The notes under the pieces were generated by a model. It saw nothing but the letters and a program-made list of their open reading frames with translations. It searched no databases and was not told the origin of the DNA. The translations under genes and the position numbers were made by a program. A DNA stretch of 64,000 nt from Streptomyces sp. ISL-43 (lineage in GTDB: Bacteria > Actinomycetota > Actinomycetes > Streptomycetales > Streptomycetaceae), in assembly GCF_018614195.1 (NCBI RefSeq), contig NZ_JAGGOT010000029.1, positions 1 through 64,000 on the forward strand. The letters are read 5' to 3'. This document shows positions 27,397-35,853 of the stretch, piece by piece; positions within the stretch are counted from its first letter, which is position 1, and the number at the start of each line of letters is the position of its first letter.

Positions 27397-27428
27397 GGGG
27401 CACGCCACGGCAATACGTGACGTGCCCC
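27397..27428. promoter_or_regulatory. Inverted repeat upstream of the Tyr-rich peptide gene
   Basis: GGGGCACG and CGTGCCCC are perfect 8-bp arms with a 16-base spacer that holds an inner CACG/CGTG pair. It lies 80-111 bases before the peptide ATG, in the 172-base gap after the 207-residue gene. It could be an operator for the peptide-P450 unit or the terminator of the gene before it. Confidence 0.45.
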
Positions 27429-27489
27429 TCGCGCCCGCGTCTGGCACAATGCTCCGCCTCCCCCGCGGACGATCATGGCCAGGAGGGCG

Positions 27490-28113
27490 TCAGCCCGATG
27501 ATGTGGTCGGGTAACCCCGGCGGCCGGGAGCCGCCCCTGCGGCGGGTGCGGCCCCTGCGGCCCCTGTGGCGGGAGCGGCCGTGCCGCCCGACGTGGCGGG
27601 GCGGGCCGGGATCCCTCCGGACGCCGGGATCCCGTTGCTCGACGAGGCCGGCCGGGCGGCAGCGGCCGGCAGGGCGGCGCCCGCCCGCTGCGGGGCGAGG
27701 GCTTCGCCGACGGTGACACTGGGGACCAGGAGGGCGGTTCCCTTGGGGACGGCGTCCACGAGCGTGTGGTGGAGTTCCTGCGCGGCGCCGGCGCGGTCGA
27801 TGCGCAGGACGAGGTTGCGCTCCTGCGTCCGGCCGGGCCAGTCGTGGTCCTTGCTGCGCACCACCTGGCTCTCCATCCCGCCCACCGACTCCCAACGGCT
27901 CGTCACAGCACGGATGTTGGGGCGCCATTGGTTGTCGTACCGGTGCTCCAGCGCCAGATCCCAGCTCTGCGCGTCCACCAACTGCGTCGCCCCCACTGTG
28001 CCCGGAATGACCAGCCGGGTGCGGCTGCCGTGCACGGTCACCACCGCCCGCTGGGGCCAGTCGGCGTCCACACCGATCACCGTGATGCGGCAGGATCCCT
28101 GATACCAGGCCAT
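27490..28113 (-). CDS. Uncharacterised 207-residue protein downstream of the sigma factor
   Basis: I do not recognise a family. Residues 1-115 look like a compact beta-rich domain (ITVIGVDADWPQRAVVTVHGSRTRLVIPG, ALEHRYDNQWRPNIRAV), followed by a short helical segment and a low-complexity Ala/Pro/Gly tail (about 140-207). No signal peptide or TM helix is visible. A perfect AAGGAGAG site lies 3 bases before ATG 28113. The start follows the sigma-factor stop by 18 bases, so both belong to the left end of the T7SS run. Confidence 0.7.
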   Translation of the reverse strand: MAWYQGSCRITVIGVDADWPQRAVVTVHGSRTRLVIPGTVGATQLVDAQSWDLALEHRYDNQWRPNIRAVTSRWESVGGMESQVVRSKDHDWPGRTQERNLVLRIDRAGAAQELHHTLVDAVPKGTALLVPSVTVGEALAPQRAGAALPAAAARPASSSNGIPASGGIPARPATSGGTAAPATGAAGAAPAAGAAPGRRGYPTTSSG

Positions 28114-28131
28114 GACTCTCCTTCGCTTCCG

Positions 28132-28719
28132 CTACCGGGAGCGGGTCGATCCGTGGTTGACGGGGGCCAGACCGCGCGCCTCCAAGAGGGGCGCAAGGGC
28201 GCGGACGGCATAGAAATTGCGGGACTTGACCGTGCCCGTGGGCACGCCGAGGGCGCGACCGGTCCTGGCGGCGGTGTGATCGTCGAAATGCAGGTGCCTC
28301 AGCACCTCCCGCTGGTGCGGCGGCAGTTCGCCCAGTGCGCGGCCCACGTCGTGGGCGGCGAGGACCTCGTCGTACGGGTCCTGGGCGGTGCCCCGCTCCT
28401 CGTGCGCCTCGCCGCCTACCTCTTTGACGCGTGCGGCCGCCATCCGGAAATGGTCGATCGCGATGCGCCGGGCCACGGTGAACAGCCAGGGACGGGCGTG
28501 CTCGGGCCCGCGGACCAGCGCTCGCGGATTCTGCCAGGCGCGCAGGAAGGTCTCCTGGAGGATGTCCTCGGCCTTGCCGCGGTCCCCGTTGGCCATCCGG
28601 AGCAGGGCCCGCAGCAAATAGGGGGCGTGGAGCCGGTACAGCTCCGCCAGGGTGTCCTGGTCCAGCGTCGTGGCCGCCGCCGTGCTTCCGTCGGCGGACT
28701 CGAATGCGGGTGTCGTCAC
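28132..28719 (-). CDS. ECF-type RNA polymerase sigma factor
   Basis: A 195-residue sigma factor with regions 2 and 4 only. Region 2 includes RLHAPYLLRALLRMANGDRGKAEDILQETFLRAWQ and WLFTVARRIAIDHFR; region 4 includes LPPHQREVLRHLHFDDHTAARTGRALGVPTGTVKSR. GTG 28719 is preferred for GGGAG 7 bases upstream; a TTG at 28758 would add 13 residues. No anti-sigma gene with a zinc-binding HxxxCxxC is adjacent; the 207-residue gene follows instead. It lies just after mycP in the same direction and may control the T7SS or the peptide-P450 unit. Confidence 0.9.
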   Translation of the reverse strand: MTTPAFESADGSTAAATTLDQDTLAELYRLHAPYLLRALLRMANGDRGKAEDILQETFLRAWQNPRALVRGPEHARPWLFTVARRIAIDHFRMAAARVKEVGGEAHEERGTAQDPYDEVLAAHDVGRALGELPPHQREVLRHLHFDDHTAARTGRALGVPTGTVKSRNFYAVRALAPLLEARGLAPVNHGSTRSR

Positions 28720-28821
28720 TGCTTTGCTCCCGGGCAGGGGGTGGGGACGGGACTGCAACGCAGCCTGTCAGCGCGCGCAAACGCCCCGCTAAGCAACGCC
28801 TAACGCCGCCCGCACCGCGCG

Positions 28822-30111
28822 TTAGCGGTCCCGGCGGGTTCCCGCGTCGCTCTCCTCGTAGCGGCCCGGCCGCCAGCCGCGACGCAGGCCGCGGGGAACC
28901 ACGCACGCGAGGCCGACCGCCGCGAGCGCGGTGGCGAAAGCCGCGCCCATGACTCCGTAGGCCACCCGCGCACCCCCGTCGCCGGGCTCCTCGGGCATGG
29001 CCAGCCGCTGTAGGGCAGGGGACCGTTCGGTCACATCACCCTCCTCCGGCAGGACGGTGGTCGTGGCGGCGACCGGGTCGAGGAAGCCGTAGCCCAGGTG
29101 CGCGTCGGGCAGGGTCGTACCGGGGTGGTAGGCCGTGGACTTCAGCCGGTGGACCAGCTGGCCGACGCTCAGGCCCGGCCGGTAGCCGAGCACCAGCGCC
29201 GCGGCCCCGGCGACCTCGGCGGCCGCGAAGCTCGGTCCCGACGCCGTGAAGTGCCCGCTGCCCGACGGGCCCGTGCTCAGCACCGAGTCCCCGGGCGCCA
29301 CCAGATCCACCCGGCCCGTGGGGGCCTGCCCGGCCGGCGCTCCGCCGGGCCCGCTGTCGGCCACCGCGAGCACCTCGGGGTAGGCGGCCGGATACACGGG
29401 TGCCTTGTTCCCCGGGGTGTCGGCGGCGGCCGGGGCGACGATCAGCGCGCCCTTGGCGGTGGCGTACTTGACGGCCTCCGCGAGGGAGTCGCCGGCCGAG
29501 GGGCTGACGGCGGCCACGGCGATGACGCGGGCGCCCCCGTCGGCCGCGGCCCGGATGCCCTTGGCCAGCAGCTCGGCGTCGGTGTTGCCGGCCGCGTCGG
29601 TGACGGTGACGGTGAGGATCCGCGCCCGGGGTGCCATCCCGGCGAACCCGGTGCCCGGGCCCCGCTTCGCCGCGATCAGTCCGGCGACGAAGGTGCCGTG
29701 TCCCACGCAGTCCGCTCCCTGTCCGGCGTCGTGGAACCTGGGTCCGGACAGCATCCGCTCGCCGAGGACCCCGGCCGTGTCGTCCACGCCCGAGCCCACC
29801 ACGGCGACCAGTACGCCCTCCCCTTCGGTCAGCGGCCACACCGCGTCGGGGCGCAGGTACGCCTGCGCCCACGGCACCCGGCCGCTGACCCGGTCCGAAC
29901 CCTTGCGGCAGCCGTTCTGCCGGACGTCGGGCAGGGTCTGCGTCATGCCCGGCAGCGAGTCCGGCTCCCCGTCGGCGAGCGCCCGTGCCGCGTCCGCCCG
30001 CGCGGCCGCGGCCCCCGGAACCAGCCCGAACACCCCCGACGCACCGCACACCGCGAAAACCCCGAAGAGGGTCGTGGCGGTGAGGCTGCGGCGTACCGCA
30101 CCCGCCCTCAC
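28822..30111 (-). CDS. mycP: Type VII secretion mycosin (MycP), S8 serine protease with altered active site
   Basis: A 429-residue membrane-anchored subtilase: signal sequence, S8 domain (about 60-365) and a C-terminal TM helix (VMGAAFATALAAVGLACVV) with a basic cytoplasmic tail, the normal mycosin layout. His138 (HGTFVAG) and Ser294 (GPSFAAAEVAG) are present. The catalytic Asp, normally in VxDSG, is Gly106 (VAVVGSGVDD), and the oxyanion-hole Asn region reads VAPAAAD (Ala230) rather than xAAGN. By standard subtilase chemistry it should be poorly active or inactive, though an adjacent Asp (110/111) might compensate. The GTG start overlaps the stop of the EccA-like gene by 4 bases (GTGA), so translation is coupled. 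Confidence 0.9.
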   Translation of the reverse strand: MRAGAVRRSLTATTLFGVFAVCGASGVFGLVPGAAAARADAARALADGEPDSLPGMTQTLPDVRQNGCRKGSDRVSGRVPWAQAYLRPDAVWPLTEGEGVLVAVVGSGVDDTAGVLGERMLSGPRFHDAGQGADCVGHGTFVAGLIAAKRGPGTGFAGMAPRARILTVTVTDAAGNTDAELLAKGIRAAADGGARVIAVAAVSPSAGDSLAEAVKYATAKGALIVAPAAADTPGNKAPVYPAAYPEVLAVADSGPGGAPAGQAPTGRVDLVAPGDSVLSTGPSGSGHFTASGPSFAAAEVAGAAALVLGYRPGLSVGQLVHRLKSTAYHPGTTLPDAHLGYGFLDPVAATTTVLPEEGDVTERSPALQRLAMPEEPGDGGARVAYGVMGAAFATALAAVGLACVVPRGLRRGWRPGRYEESDAGTRRDR

Positions 30112-33100
30112 GCGGCGCTTCCCGTCCGCGCGGAAACGGGCAGGTCCGACGGCAGCAGGAGGCTGATCTCCGACAGGTCGTCGAGCTCCAGCCGGCTCAG
30201 CCGCCCCGCCTGACGGGTGATCATCGACTCCAGGGTCTGCCGGGCGAACCTGCCGTTGCCGAAGGTGCGGTCGCGCGGTGCCGCGGCGAACAGCTCGTGC
30301 AGCGCGGCGGCGGTGTCCGGCGCCAGGACGTAGCCCGCGGCCTCCGCCTGCTTCGTCACGATCTCCACCAGCTCGCCGTCCGAGTAGTGCTCGAAGAGGA
30401 TCTGCCGGGAGAACCGGGAGGCGAGACCAGGGTTGGACGCCAAGAAGCCCTCCATCTCGTCGGAGTACCCGGCGACGATCACCGCCACCTCGTCGCGGTG
30501 GTCCTCCATCAGCTTCATCAGCGTGTCCACGGCCTCCTGCCCGAAGTCGTTGCCGCTGCCGCCGCGCGGCGTCAGCGTGTACGCCTCGTCGATGAACAGG
30601 ACACCGCCGCGGGCCCGGTCGAAGGCCTCCTTCGTGAGCTGCGCGGTGTGGCCCACGAACCGGCCCACCAGGTCGGCCCGTGCCACCTCCACGAGCTGGC
30701 CGCCGGGCAGCACGCCCAACTCCGCGAGGAGCCTCCCGTACAGCCGCGCCACCGTGGTCTTGCCGGTACCGGGCGCCCCCGCGAAGACCAGGTGGTGGCT
30801 GATGGTCGCGGTCGCCAGCCCCGCCTCCCGCCGCCGGTTCACCTGCTTGATCAGATTGACCAGGTCCTGGACCTGTTCCTTCGCGGCCGACAGCCCGATC
30901 ATCGCCCGCAGCTGGTCGAGGAGTGCGGCGCGGGGCGCGCCGTCGGCCGCCGAGTCCGGGGCCGGCGCCGCCACGTCCTCGGGCAGCAGCAGTGCCAGGT
31001 CCGCGTTGGCGAACTCCGTGAGGCCGGCCAGCCGGGAGGCCTGCCGGTCGACCATCTCCTCGAACACCTTGCGGGCCGCCCGGCCGTTGCCGAAGTCCGC
31101 GCCCTTCGCCATGGTCTCGAAGTGCCGGGTCAGGGCCTCGTGAGTGCCCTCGGACAGCTCGTAGCCGTGGCCGTGGGCCGACAGTTCCACGATCGTGGTG
31201 AGCTCGGCGTCCGAGTAGTTCTCGAAGTCGACCGTACGGCTGAAGCGCGAGGCGAGGCCCGGGTTGGAGTCCAGGAACCCGCGCATCTCCTCGGAGTACC
31301 CGGCGACGATCACCACGATGTCGTCGCGGTGGTCCTCCATCAGCTTCACCAGCGTGTCGATCGCCTCCCGGCCGAAGTCGGGACCGCTGCCGCCGCCGCC
31401 CTGCGACAGGCTGTACGCCTCGTCCAGGAACAGCACCCCGCCCAGCGCCCCCTTGAACACCTCGGTGGTCTTGATCGCCGTACCGCCGATGATGGACGCG
31501 ACCAGGTCCGCGCGGGCCACCTCCACCAGGTGGCCGCTGCGCAGTGCCCCCAGCTCCGCCAGGATCGTCCCGTACAGCCGGGCCACGGTCGTCTTGCCGG
31601 TGCCGGGGGGTCCCGCGAAGATCAAGTGCCTGCTCATGGGGAGCGCGGGCATCCCGGCCAGCTCACGCCGCTTGGCCAGCTTGTTCAGGTTGACCAGTGT
31701 CTCCACCTGCTCCTTGACGCCGGCCAGTCCGACCAGGGCGTCGAGGACCGCCCGCGGGCCGTCGGGTGCGACCGGCTGCGCCGGCCCCCCGGGCCCGGCC
31801 GGTTCGCCCGCCCCCTCCTCGGCGGACCCGCCACCCGCGGGGGCGGTCGCCGAGCCGTGCGCGTCCGGCATCGCGTTGCCCCGGCTGGTCAGGTTCTCCA
31901 CCGCGAGTCGCGTGCCCGGCTTGGTCTGGCGCAGTCCCGACCCCCGGTTGTCGACGACGGCGCAGTCGTGCACCCGTACCGCCTCCGTCGAGTCGACCCG
32001 GATGCCGTCGTGGGAGTTCTCGGCCGCCTCGCACGCCGTGAGCGTGGCGCGGCCGCCGGGGGCCACGGTTATGCCGTGGCGGCGGTTGGCGCGGGCCCGG
32101 GTGCGCGTCGCGGTCAGCTCGCCGCCGTCCTCCACCACCGCTCCGTCCTCCACCGACTCGGCCAGATCGCAGTCGCGCAGCGAGGCGACGCCCCCGCCGC
32201 CCACCGACACCCCGGCCGCACCCGTACCCCGTACCGAGGTGTCGCCGACGTAGGCGTGGCCGCCCTCGGAGATCCGTATCCCGGACCCTCCGGTGGACCC
32301 GATCTGCGAACCCTCCACCCGGCCGCGGCCGTTGCGCGTCACCTCAACGCCGTGGCCGCGGACGTCCAGGACCGTCAGACGGCGCAGCATCGGATTGGCG
32401 CCGTCGGTCACCAGTACTCCGGCGCCGACCCCGTCGCGGACCTCCAGCCGGTCGAAATCGGGTGCGCTGTCCCCGCTCAGCCACACGCCTGCTGCCCCGC
32501 AGTCGCGTACGGCGACCCGGGCGAACGAGGGGCTCGACGACTCGTCGACCCGTACCCCGGCGCCCTCCGCGCCGCTGACCTCGCACTCCTCGAAGGTGCC
32601 CCGGGAGCGGCCGGTGACGTGGAGGCCGTCCCCCTTCGTGCGGGACGTACGGCAGCGCCTCAGCACCGGATCGGTGCCGCCCGCGAGCGCGATTCCGTGG
32701 CCGGTGGTGTTCGTGACCGTGCAGTCCTCCAACAGGACCCGCGAGGCCGAGCTGATGTACACGCCCAGCACGCAGTCCCGTACCGTCGTGCGCAGGACGC
32801 GGGTCGTGCTGTTCTCCTCGAGTGCCACGGCGGGCTTGTCGGTCGAGGAGATCTCGCAGTCCTCGATGGAGCCCTTGCCCTCCCCGTTGGCGCACACGCC
32901 GTTGCCGCGCGCGTCGCGCAGCACGCAGTTGCGAATGGTGGGATTGGCGCGCTCCCCGATCACCACCGCCGAGGTGCCGAGGTGCTCGATGACGCAGTCC
33001 TCGATGACACTGGCTCCGGTGGACGTCTCCACGATCCCGGCGCCCGCCGGGTTGACCACCCGGCAGCCGCGCATCGCCAGAGTGCCCTGCTGGCGGGTGA

Positions 33101-33452
33101 GCAGGGCCGTCCAGGAGCTGCCCACGACCTCGCAGTCCTGCAGTGCCGCCTGGCCGCGGGGCACGTCGACGGCGGGCAGTTCGTCGTCGTTGCCCTGCAG
33201 TACCAGTCCGGTCAGCTGCACGGCCTCGGCGACGACCTGGACGACCGCGCCGCTGCGCGGCGCGACCTTGACGCTGCCCCTGGCGTCCTCCGCGGTGATG
33301 GTCACCATCTTGTCGATCACCAGGTTCTCTTCGTAGAGACCTGGACGTACGGAGATCACCGCGCCGCTGCGCGCCACGTGGAGGGCTTCGCCGATCGTGC
33401 GGTACGAGCCACTTCGTGACTGCGCGCACACGGTCAGCACAGGGCGCGACAT
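30108..33452 (-). CDS. Right-handed beta-helix fused to two AAA+ domains (EccA-like)
   Basis: A 1114-residue fusion. Residues about 15-540 are tandem 22-24-residue right-handed parallel beta-helix rungs (NosD/pectate-lyase-like), with recurring motifs such as RDCGAAGVWLSGDSAP and LRRLTVLDVRGHGVEV. After a Gly/Pro-rich linker come two CbxX/EccA-type AAA+ modules: GPPGTGKTTVARLYG (about 613) with VLFLDEAYSL, and GAPGTGKTTVARLYG (about 892) with VLFIDEAYTL; both have arginine-finger helices (NPGLASRFSR). Cytosolic EccA in mycobacterial ESX systems has a TPR N-terminus and a single AAA+ domain and helps export substrates. Here the TPR part is replaced by a beta-helix and the ATPase is duplicated. 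The stop overlaps mycP. Confidence 0.93.
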   Translation of the reverse strand: MSRPVLTVCAQSRSGSYRTIGEALHVARSGAVISVRPGLYEENLVIDKMVTITAEDARGSVKVAPRSGAVVQVVAEAVQLTGLVLQGNDDELPAVDVPRGQAALQDCEVVGSSWTALLTRQQGTLAMRGCRVVNPAGAGIVETSTGASVIEDCVIEHLGTSAVVIGERANPTIRNCVLRDARGNGVCANGEGKGSIEDCEISSTDKPAVALEENSTTRVLRTTVRDCVLGVYISSASRVLLEDCTVTNTTGHGIALAGGTDPVLRRCRTSRTKGDGLHVTGRSRGTFEECEVSGAEGAGVRVDESSSPSFARVAVRDCGAAGVWLSGDSAPDFDRLEVRDGVGAGVLVTDGANPMLRRLTVLDVRGHGVEVTRNGRGRVEGSQIGSTGGSGIRISEGGHAYVGDTSVRGTGAAGVSVGGGGVASLRDCDLAESVEDGAVVEDGGELTATRTRARANRRHGITVAPGGRATLTACEAAENSHDGIRVDSTEAVRVHDCAVVDNRGSGLRQTKPGTRLAVENLTSRGNAMPDAHGSATAPAGGGSAEEGAGEPAGPGGPAQPVAPDGPRAVLDALVGLAGVKEQVETLVNLNKLAKRRELAGMPALPMSRHLIFAGPPGTGKTTVARLYGTILAELGALRSGHLVEVARADLVASIIGGTAIKTTEVFKGALGGVLFLDEAYSLSQGGGGSGPDFGREAIDTLVKLMEDHRDDIVVIVAGYSEEMRGFLDSNPGLASRFSRTVDFENYSDAELTTIVELSAHGHGYELSEGTHEALTRHFETMAKGADFGNGRAARKVFEEMVDRQASRLAGLTEFANADLALLLPEDVAAPAPDSAADGAPRAALLDQLRAMIGLSAAKEQVQDLVNLIKQVNRRREAGLATATISHHLVFAGAPGTGKTTVARLYGRLLAELGVLPGGQLVEVARADLVGRFVGHTAQLTKEAFDRARGGVLFIDEAYTLTPRGGSGNDFGQEAVDTLMKLMEDHRDEVAVIVAGYSDEMEGFLASNPGLASRFSRQILFEHYSDGELVEIVTKQAEAAGYVLAPDTAAALHELFAAAPRDRTFGNGRFARQTLESMITRQAGRLSRLELDDLSEISLLLPSDLPVSARTGSAA

Positions 33453-33510
33453 GACTGGATGGTCCCTTCGGTGGGGGAGGGCGGGGGAAGGCGGGTGAGG
33501 GGAAAGGGAG

Positions 33511-34935
33511 TTACGCGGTGCAGGAGACGCGTACGGCGGACGCCGCGTCGTGGGCGTACGTCTTCGTGTTGCCGACCCAGTCCTGGCCCCGGTCGTGCAG
33601 TTTCACCGCGAGCTGGCCGTTGCGCACGTCATACGTGCCACCGTCGACCCAACTTCCGTAAGTGGAACGCTGGTTGATGACGAAGGAGTCGATCGTTCCG
33701 CTGCCCGGGGAGAGCGAGTTCTGCACCGTGTAGTAGGCCGGGCTGCCGCCGACCGCCTTGATGTCCTTGTTGTTCGGGATGTACACGGACACCTTGCAGC
33801 GGCCGCTGGTCACCGGGCCGGTGCGGAAGGTCCACAGCGCGTAGTTCCCGTTGTCCTCGCCCGCCGCGCCCGACATCGGGATGGCGGTGAAGCTCCCCTT
33901 GCAGCCGTTGCCGCTCCAGCCGCCCGAGCTGTAGGTCTTCCAGCCGGCCTGCCCGTTGTCGAACCAGCCGTGCTGGCTGTACCCGGTGCCGCTGTCCGAG
34001 CAGCCGGCACCGGCGACGGCCTGGTACGTCTTCGCGGCGGCGGGCGGCGCGGGATCGGGCGCGGGGGGCCGGCCGGCCCCTCCGTCCCCGCTCGTGGGGG
34101 TGCCGCCACCGCCGCCACTGCCGCCGGAGCCGTTCGAGCCGGTGCCGCCGGGCGAACCCGCGCCGCTCTGGGCGGAGGATCCGCCCAGACCTGCGCCGCC
34201 CGCGTTCTCCGCGTTGGTGTAGCCGCCCTGGGCGCCACCCGCGGAGTTCGGGTCGCCCTGGCCGGGGGAGGGGGCGCCGCCCTGAAGACCCTGCGGCGGC
34301 ACCGGGTTGCCGCGGTCGTCGAAGCCGGGTACGAAGCCTTCGGGGCCGCCCGCCGGACGGTTCATCCCGGCCGGCGGCGGTGCGTCGGAGCCGCGCGCGG
34401 GCCCGCCGCCGCCCAGCTGGGACAGCACCAGGGGCAGCCCGATCAGGACCAGGCCGCCGACGAGGGCCGCCGCGACCACCGGCTTGGGGATCCGGCCGAC
34501 GCCCTGCCCGGTCGATGCGCCCCCCGCCGCGCTTTCCGGAGCCGCGATGGCGGCCACGAATTCCCCGAGGACGGGGCTCGGGGACGCGGCGGACTCGGGT
34601 TCGGCTTCGGTTTCGGGGTCCGCCTCGGTTTCCCCCTCTGGATCCCCCTCTGGGTCCGCCTCGGTCGCCGCCCCGGTTGCCGCCTCGGGAGACGCGGGGC
34701 CGGGCGGCGCGGGCAGTACGCGAGGGGTGCCCGGGGGCGCGGATTCGGCCTCGGATTCGGCTACGGCCTCGGCCTCGGCCTCCGGTTCGGCCGAAGTGCC
34801 TGCGGGACCGTCCGGTTCCTCCTCGGCCCAGGCGACTGCCGGAAGCTGGATACCGCCTGCCGCTGCTACAGCTGCTGCCGCCGGTGCCGGTGCCGGCGCT
34901 TCGCCCTCGCCGTTGCGCCGTTCGCTCTGCTCCAC
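33511..34935 (-). CDS. Single-pass membrane protein with golvesin-like C-terminal domain
   Basis: A 474-residue protein. Residues 1-145 are a cytoplasmic Glu/Ala/Pro-rich acidic tail with short EAEAEAV and DPEGDPEGETEAD repeats; PKPVVAAALVGGLVLIGLPL (about 149-170) is the one TM helix; 175-300 are Gly/Ser/Pro-rich; residues about 303-474 form a beta-sandwich like the golvesin C-terminal (Xly-CBD-type) domain, with GWFDNGQAGW, CKVSVYIPNNKDI, DSFVINQRSTYGSWV and GQLAVKLHDRG. Such domains bind glycans or wall polymers. Outside placement in a T7SS run suggests a wall anchor for the machine or cargo. GTG 34935 is the likely start. Confidence 0.85.
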   Translation of the reverse strand: MEQSERRNGEGEAPAPAPAAAAVAAAGGIQLPAVAWAEEEPDGPAGTSAEPEAEAEAVAESEAESAPPGTPRVLPAPPGPASPEAATGAATEADPEGDPEGETEADPETEAEPESAASPSPVLGEFVAAIAAPESAAGGASTGQGVGRIPKPVVAAALVGGLVLIGLPLVLSQLGGGGPARGSDAPPPAGMNRPAGGPEGFVPGFDDRGNPVPPQGLQGGAPSPGQGDPNSAGGAQGGYTNAENAGGAGLGGSSAQSGAGSPGGTGSNGSGGSGGGGGTPTSGDGGAGRPPAPDPAPPAAAKTYQAVAGAGCSDSGTGYSQHGWFDNGQAGWKTYSSGGWSGNGCKGSFTAIPMSGAAGEDNGNYALWTFRTGPVTSGRCKVSVYIPNNKDIKAVGGSPAYYTVQNSLSPGSGTIDSFVINQRSTYGSWVDGGTYDVRNGQLAVKLHDRGQDWVGNTKTYAHDAASAVRVSCTA

Positions 34936-35000
34936 CGCTCATCCCCTCCGCACGCCTTCAGACCCCTACACGGCTCGACGGATGGGCACCCCCGGAGGGT

Positions 35001-35792
35001 TCACGGCCGTACGTCGCTCGGCGGGCCGTCGCTCGTGACGCGGACGCGCGGGATTGGCGCGAGGGGCTCCGGCAGGGTGGCGGGGGTCGCGCCCTCGGGC
35101 CGCGCCCTCGTTTCCCCCTCCGTCGGCAGCTCCTCGGGCAGCTCCTCGGGCAGCTCCTCGGGCAGTTCCTCAGGCCCCTGATCCGGCTCCCGCCGGAGGA
35201 TCTCCAGGGCAGCGCGCAGTACGGAGTCCTCGATCCGCATGGCGACGCCGGCGGTCGGGTTGACGTACAGCTCGTGGCCCTCCGGGAGCAGGGCGGCCAG
35301 TTCGGGCAACGGCAGCACCTGGTAGGCGAACCGCCCGGCGACCTGCAGGTACGAGGCGGAGGAGTAGACCGCGACGACCGGTGTGCCGTCCGGGGCCGCA
35401 GCCGTGACCGGGAGGCCGTCGGCGGTCGTGTGCACGGCCAGGGAGGCCTGGGCCAGAGCGGTGGAAACCGCTTCGGCGGGGCCGTATCCGGTGGCGGAGA
35501 GCTGGACCGCCGAGTCGAGCGCGTCGGTGGGCTGGGGCCAGCCGAGGCTCTCGGGGGAAGGGCGGTACTCGGGGTTCTCCTGCCACTCCACGACCTCCCC
35601 GGCCTCGTCGGAGCGCCACTGCCCCCGTACCGCCCAGACCGGCGGAGCCTCCTCGCCGTCCCACGCGGGGTCGATGACGGCAAGCCAGTGCTCCGGCGCC
35701 TGCCGGGCAGCCTGGCGGATGTCCTCGGGCACGGGCGGCAGCCCGGCTGCGGCTGCGGTGTCGGCGGGGGTCGGGTCGGGGGTGTCGCTCAT
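35001..35792 (-). CDS. Type VII secretion-associated protein (SseB-like)
   Basis: A 263-residue protein in the position usual for the Streptomyces T7SS-associated protein that follows the giant substrate gene. ATG 35792 has GAGGA 5 bases upstream. The N-terminal part (ARQAPEHWLAVIDPAWDGEEAPPVWAVRGQWRSDE) is a recurring short domain; residues 60-210 resemble the SseB N-terminal fold (PVVAVYSSASYLQVAG, LLPEGHELYVNPTAGVAMRI). EELP is repeated four times near residue 225 (12-bp DNA repeats at 35126-35173). It could be a chaperone or an immunity protein for the giant protein; neither is shown. Confidence 0.75.
   Translation of the reverse strand: MSDTPDPTPADTAAAAGLPPVPEDIRQAARQAPEHWLAVIDPAWDGEEAPPVWAVRGQWRSDEAGEVVEWQENPEYRPSPESLGWPQPTDALDSAVQLSATGYGPAEAVSTALAQASLAVHTTADGLPVTAAAPDGTPVVAVYSSASYLQVAGRFAYQVLPLPELAALLPEGHELYVNPTAGVAMRIEDSVLRAALEILRREPDQGPEELPEELPEELPEELPTEGETRARPEGATPATLPEPLAPIPRVRVTSDGPPSDVRP
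35126..35173. repeat. 12-bp tandem repeat coding for EELP units
   Basis: Four copies of GCAGCTCCTCGG (the last with two changes) encode consecutive Glu-Glu-Leu-Pro units in the T7SS-associated protein. Confidence 0.8.
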
Positions 35793-35853
35793 GGTGTCCT
35801 CGAACTGGTGAAGGGGGCGGTGGGAAGGAAAGGAGACAGGGTGGGGGAGTTCA

